Positions 6,652-9,314 of a stretch of DNA of 9,314 nt are shown in pieces (positions within the stretch are counted from its first letter, which is position 1; every line of letters starts with the position of its first letter). Made by a program: the position numbers and the translations under genes. The DNA comes from an uncultured bacterium. Its GTDB lineage: Bacteria; Cloacimonadota; Cloacimonadia; Cloacimonadales; Cloacimonadaceae. The stretch spans positions 1-9,314 of the forward strand of contig CALDSN010000148.1 of the NCBI GenBank assembly GCA_937924555.1. Reading direction: 5' to 3'. The notes under the pieces were generated by a model. It had not been told where the DNA came from, searched no databases, and saw only the letters and a program-made list of their open reading frames with translations.

Positions 6652-8967
6652 TTATTTCAGGATCAGAACCTTAGCATTACCGTTGTTATCAGCTTGCTGC
6701 CATCTGACCAGATAAATACCTGCGGCAACTTTATTGCCCTTAGTATCCTTCCCGTCCCATACAATCTCTGCTGCTTTGCCTTCGGCAACAGTAAGCTGTC
6801 GGATAACCTGACCCTTCACATTGTACACTTCAAAACTGGCAGGAGCATTGGAGGCACTGCTGAACTTGAAGGAGGTAGCACCTTTGAAAGGATTGGGGTA
6901 CACTTGGAATTGAGGTGCAGGAATTGCCAACTCATCCTCATTACTGCTTGCAGGAGCAAGTCGGAATGTGCATCCTGAAACTGCTGCAATAGCCGTAGAG
7001 TTGTAAACAAAGTTACTTGGTGTAACTTGAGTGATAGATAAATTGGAAGTGTTACCTATGGCTTTGAGCTTCAGCTTAATGAGGCTTCCTTCGCCTGTAA
7101 GTGCCGTTGGAGAGGTGAAGCTGATACTAACGCTACCGGGAGAATTCACAACTACTGTGGGGGTTCCGGCAGATGAAAGAGTGCCTTCCGTTTCCACACC
7201 GACCCACTCCAACTTTGTGGGAGTATAAGTAACATTAAACTGGTAGTTACGAACATTCCATGATGGCAGTAGATATGTAGTGCGCACATCTGTTGTACCG
7301 ACTGTATTTTGAGCAAGGTTAATTACATTGGTCATACTGATGGTGCTTTGCGCCAAGGTAGCTACAGGGGCAGCAACAGGAACCCAAATATACTCCGTCT
7401 GACCTAAAGAAGTTGTATTGTATTTCATATCAGCCATATCAAAGAGATATTCACCAACATCAGAGGGGGTAAAATTGAAGTTTATCAGTAAACCAGGACC
7501 AAGTAATGGTGTTGTCCCTGTCCAGCTTACATTGAGGTACCCCGGGTTAAGTTCATTAACCGTCACGGTACCGCCTTCAGACATTGTTCCCGAAGTGCTA
7601 AATCCAGTGTATGCTATGTTTGTGTTGTCGTATGTCAGTTGAAACTCGTAATGGGTTACTGCCCATGAGCCAAGCACAGGAGGAGTGCTGATGTTAATGG
7701 TGAAGTATGATCCAACTGTAGCAGCAGCATTCAGTTTCATTTTCAGCTTGGTTGTGCCTATGGTATAGTTCTGAGGTAGTGTATTGATAACCGCAGATTG
7801 TCCATCGTTGAATGATCCATTACCGGAGTTGATGGCTGAGAATGCAAAATTCCCATTATACGAGCCACCCCATCCGAAGTTCATATGGAACATATTGGCT
7901 GTATCATATCCATCCATCACCCACGCATGACCACCATCATTTCCATACCCACTATAATAGACGGGGGAGCCGTTATCCAATTGTTGCTTCATCATGGTTG
8001 TCCAGTTATCTGCTGTAAAAGAGTTCTTTTGTCTGAACAAAGCATCGGGATAGCGGAAGTATTCCTGCATTGCTGCGGGAACATCAGCGCTCTGTGCACC
8101 TGATCCGGTAACATCATAATTCATATCAACAGATACACCTGCGTGCTTAAGCAAGGTCGCGATAGGGATATTCGAGCTTCCGATACTATTTGGCATTTGA
8201 TCCCAAAGATAGGTCGTTGCACCGAAGTTTGCGCTTTGTACACCATAAGATGGATCCTCACCGGCCATCGTTGGATCGGTATAAGAATGATATCCAACAC
8301 CTGTAGTGGGATAATTCCAATACTTCATTACTTGACCCATCGCTGTGGCTACACAACCGGCATAAACATGACCACCGGGACCACTTGAATTAACTGGGCA
8401 AAGTTCGTTGTAGGGCCATGCTTGATCCCAGGTAGTACTTAATAGCGGATCCACAGCTCTGTCTGTTCTGCTTTGATAAGCATAATTGCCGGAAAGCATT
8501 TCGCTCCACATGGCTTGATTCTCAGGTACTACTGTGCCATTCGCCACTATGTCTTGTATTTCGCTATAGTATTGATTCATCAACCATGCGAATTCCGGTG
8601 ACATTGTTTTTGGTATCGGTCTAAGCTCATTGGAATAGCCTAAAACCGGAATGGAATTATCATCTGCTGCCACTACCACGAACTGCCCTTCCCTAGTGAA
8701 GAAAGTGTAAAGTAAGGGGAGGTTCTTCGCATCGCTGGGGTATTCCCTTTGTGCGGGAGTTAGTGCTCCGTGGGCAAAAACATTTATTTCGGTGAATACA
8801 GGGTTATGGTTTAGCGCAGCAGGACCCTTGTTTAACCAAGCTTTGGCGACAATCTCTGCCTGCTGAGGTTGAACAAAAGAAGCCATTAGCGGTAAACACA
8901 AGATTAACAAGGCAAAGCTTAGCAATGCTAACTTGCTTTTGGCATAGTTTCTATACTGAAGCATCAT
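6652..8967 (-). CDS. Secreted C10 family (streptopain-like) cysteine peptidase with cohesin-like repeats and T9SS tail
   Basis: A 771-residue extracellular protease. A signal peptide spans about 1-30 (hydrophobic 13-29, likely cut near MAS). Residues 33-172 resemble the SpeB inhibitory prodomain, including FVVVAADDNSIPVLGYS (96-112). The mature catalytic domain starts near VDPLLSTTWDQ (172). C205 in AGCVATAMGQVMKYW and H347 in GGHAWVMDGYD are the catalytic pair; MNFGWGGSYNG (362-372) follows as in C10 enzymes. Two cohesin-like beta domains occupy about 405-520 and 545-660. YPNPF (690-694) through the final KVLILK is the T9SS sorting tail, normally removed or exchanged for a lipid anchor on export. 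Two adjacent ATG codons follow GGAGGA. The second (8964-8962) has better spacing, so the protein may be one residue shorter. The target protein is unknown; nutrition by proteolysis or surface processing is plausible. Confidence 0.93.
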   Translation of the reverse strand: MMLQYRNYAKSKLALLSFALLILCLPLMASFVQPQQAEIVAKAWLNKGPAALNHNPVFTEINVFAHGALTPAQREYPSDAKNLPLLYTFFTREGQFVVVAADDNSIPVLGYSNELRPIPKTMSPEFAWLMNQYYSEIQDIVANGTVVPENQAMWSEMLSGNYAYQSRTDRAVDPLLSTTWDQAWPYNELCPVNSSGPGGHVYAGCVATAMGQVMKYWNYPTTGVGYHSYTDPTMAGEDPSYGVQSANFGATTYLWDQMPNSIGSSNIPIATLLKHAGVSVDMNYDVTGSGAQSADVPAAMQEYFRYPDALFRQKNSFTADNWTTMMKQQLDNGSPVYYSGYGNDGGHAWVMDGYDTANMFHMNFGWGGSYNGNFAFSAINSGNGSFNDGQSAVINTLPQNYTIGTTKLKMKLNAAATVGSYFTINISTPPVLGSWAVTHYEFQLTYDNTNIAYTGFSTSGTMSEGGTVTVNELNPGYLNVSWTGTTPLLGPGLLINFNFTPSDVGEYLFDMADMKYNTTSLGQTEYIWVPVAAPVATLAQSTISMTNVINLAQNTVGTTDVRTTYLLPSWNVRNYQFNVTYTPTKLEWVGVETEGTLSSAGTPTVVVNSPGSVSISFTSPTALTGEGSLIKLKLKAIGNTSNLSITQVTPSNFVYNSTAIAAVSGCTFRLAPASSNEDELAIPAPQFQVYPNPFKGATSFKFSSASNAPASFEVYNVKGQVIRQLTVAEGKAAEIVWDGKDTKGNKVAAGIYLVRWQQADNNGNAKVLILK
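6988..7755 (-). repeat. Two tandem cohesin-like modules within the peptidase
   Basis: Residues of about 405-520 and 545-660 align with each other. HYEFQLTYDNTNIAYTGFST matches NYQFNVTYTPTKLEWVGVET. Next, SGTMSEGGTVTV matches EGTLSSAGTPTVVV. PLLGPGLLINFNF then matches ALTGEGSLIKLKL. The order of a hydrophobic YxFxxxYD-like strand, a GxxxxGT turn and a GxGxLxxxxF strand is the pattern of cohesin-type beta sandwiches. The copies have diverged strongly, so this is an old duplication. In secreted FCB proteins such modules may act as spacers or binding domains. True dockerin binding cannot be claimed. Confidence 0.6.
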
Positions 8968-8973
8968 TCCTCC
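8968..8973 (-). promoter_or_regulatory. Ribosome-binding site of the peptidase gene, unusually close to tandem start codons
   Basis: On the minus strand the sequence reads ATGGAGGAATGATG. GGAGGA (8973-8968) touches the first annotated ATG (8967-8965) and lies three bases before the second (8964-8962). A further ATG at 8975-8973 opens a three-codon frame (Met-Glu-Glu-stop) whose TGA overlaps the start region. The second in-frame ATG is the more probable initiator. Confidence 0.6.
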
Positions 8974-8993
8974 ATGATCTATTCTTCTACTAT

Positions 8994-8999
8994 ATTATA
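8994..8999 (-). promoter_or_regulatory. Candidate -10 box for the peptidase gene
   Basis: On the minus strand TATAAT sits in an AT-rich stretch (TTGTATTATAATATAG), about 27 bases before the start codons, which would give a short leader. No good TTGACA-like -35 is found 16-18 bases further upstream; TTGGAA is only 12 bases away. The call rests on the -10 box and position alone. Confidence 0.35.
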
Positions 9000-9048
9000 A
9001 TACAATATTCGTTCCAACACCACCGGTAATCTGCTCTATCAGCCTATA

Positions 9049-9078
9049 TCAGCACCAAAACAACACAATCTGATACAT
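9049..9078 (-). CDS. Possible nine-codon leader ORF
   Basis: ATG at 9078-9076 opens the frame MYQIVLFWC and stops at TGA (9051-9049). GGAGG (9086-9082) lies three bases before it, a short spacing similar to that of the peptidase gene downstream. It would lie in the peptidase leader only if transcription begins upstream of it, for example by read-through from the rRNA operon. There is no run of one amino acid as in attenuator peptides. A chance ORF is quite possible. Confidence 0.15.
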   Translation of the reverse strand: MYQIVLFWC

Positions 9079-9231
9079 TTTCCTCCGTTTCCGCTTCTCC
9101 CTATTAAGCACTGCGGTATGATTACGGACATATTGCGGAGAAAGAGTGTAATGAGAGCGTGATTATAGCTTAGTAAGTGCAGGGGCGGTGCAGAAGTATG
9201 CTTTGTATAAGCAGAAGCTGTCCGATGCTGT

Positions 9232-9255
9232 CCTCTCGTCCTCTCGACCTCTCGA
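9232..9255. repeat. Three tandem copies of an 8-bp unit
   Basis: CCTCTCGT, CCTCTCGA and CCTCTCGA follow one another without gaps, with one variable last base. On the minus strand this reads as GAGAGG units starting about 24 bases after the 5S rRNA end. Such short tandem repeats can vary in copy number by slippage. The function is unknown. Confidence 0.75.
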
Positions 9256-9278
9256 CTTAATGGCATGCAAAAGAGCCG

Positions 9279-9314
9279 TTGGCGATGGCGGCGACCTACT
9301 CTTCCACACAGTTG
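9279..9314 (-). rRNA. rrf: 5S ribosomal RNA, 3' end (partial)
   Basis: The minus strand from the window edge reads TGTGTGGAAGAGTAGGTCGCCGCC and then ATCGCC. The GAGAGTAGG-like block followed by about 14 bases of terminal helix matches the 3' end of bacterial 5S rRNA. The E. coli counterpart is GAGAGTAGGGAACTGCCAGGC. The mature end should fall near 9279-9281. About 36 of the expected 110-120 bases are present. By the usual gene order, 23S and 16S rRNA would lie beyond the window edge on the same strand. Confidence 0.82.

Larger units (their letters stand above)
8968..9278. other. Non-coding region between the 5S rRNA end and the peptidase gene
   Basis: About 310 bases with no convincing gene. 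It holds, in minus-strand order, three 8-bp repeats next to the 5S end, a direct repeat GGACAGC (two copies in 9215-9231, three bases between), a small 5-bp hairpin at 9199-9213 without a T run, a possible nine-codon ORF (9078-9049) and the -10-like box. I find no strong rho-independent terminator for the rRNA operon here. Longer frames crossing this region have no recognisable protein features. Confidence 0.6.

Noticed and set aside
8890..8904. Cysteine at residue 24 of the peptidase as a lipoprotein lipobox
   Set aside because: The residue before Cys is Leu (LLILC) rather than Gly, Ala or Ser, and the Cys is inside the hydrophobic core; an ordinary signal peptide fits better.
9039..9266. 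75-residue minus-strand frame between the 5S rRNA and the peptidase
   Set aside because: It crosses the 8-bp repeats and has no domain signature or conserved composition; it looks like a chance frame.

Overview
The window looks like a chromosomal segment of a Gram-negative bacterium from the Fibrobacteres-Chlorobi-Bacteroidetes group. A Cloacimonadota-like genome is my best guess, not proven. The main clue is that genes at both ends finish in the short Ig-like sorting tail (YPNPF ... AGIYLVR ... K-stop) typical of proteins exported by the type IX secretion system (T9SS). Moderate GC, clear Shine-Dalgarno sequences and tightly packed housekeeping genes fit this.

Layout. Bases 1-101 are the last codons of a secreted protein gene. 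A gap of about 280 bases follows. It holds a perfect 13-bp direct repeat and a set of short hairpins just before the first full gene. Bases 380-6582 are a compact plus-strand operon: GNAT acetyltransferase, holB (DNA polymerase III delta'), murJ (lipid II flippase), uvrC (excision nuclease) and an aldo/keto reductase with a C-terminal two-cluster ferredoxin domain. Junctions are 0, -4, -25 and +4 nt, so the genes are probably co-transcribed and translationally coupled. A strong hairpin terminator at 6603-6632 closes the operon.

On the minus strand, converging on that terminator, lies a 771-residue secreted C10 (streptopain-like) cysteine peptidase. It has a signal peptide, inhibitory prodomain, catalytic domain, two cohesin-like repeats and a T9SS tail. 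Upstream of it are about 310 bases without a convincing gene, with a -10-like box, a possible nine-codon ORF and three copies of an 8-bp repeat. The window ends in the 3' end of a 5S rRNA gene on the same strand, so the peptidase lies directly downstream of a likely rRNA operon.

Together the plus-strand operon mixes replication, DNA repair and cell-wall lipid transport, while the flanking genes serve extracellular proteolysis or attachment. I see no CRISPR array, toxin-antitoxin pair, prophage or intact insertion sequence, and no clearly undescribed system. The points most worth checking are the non-coding structures at 188-349 and 8968-9278 and the module order of the peptidase.
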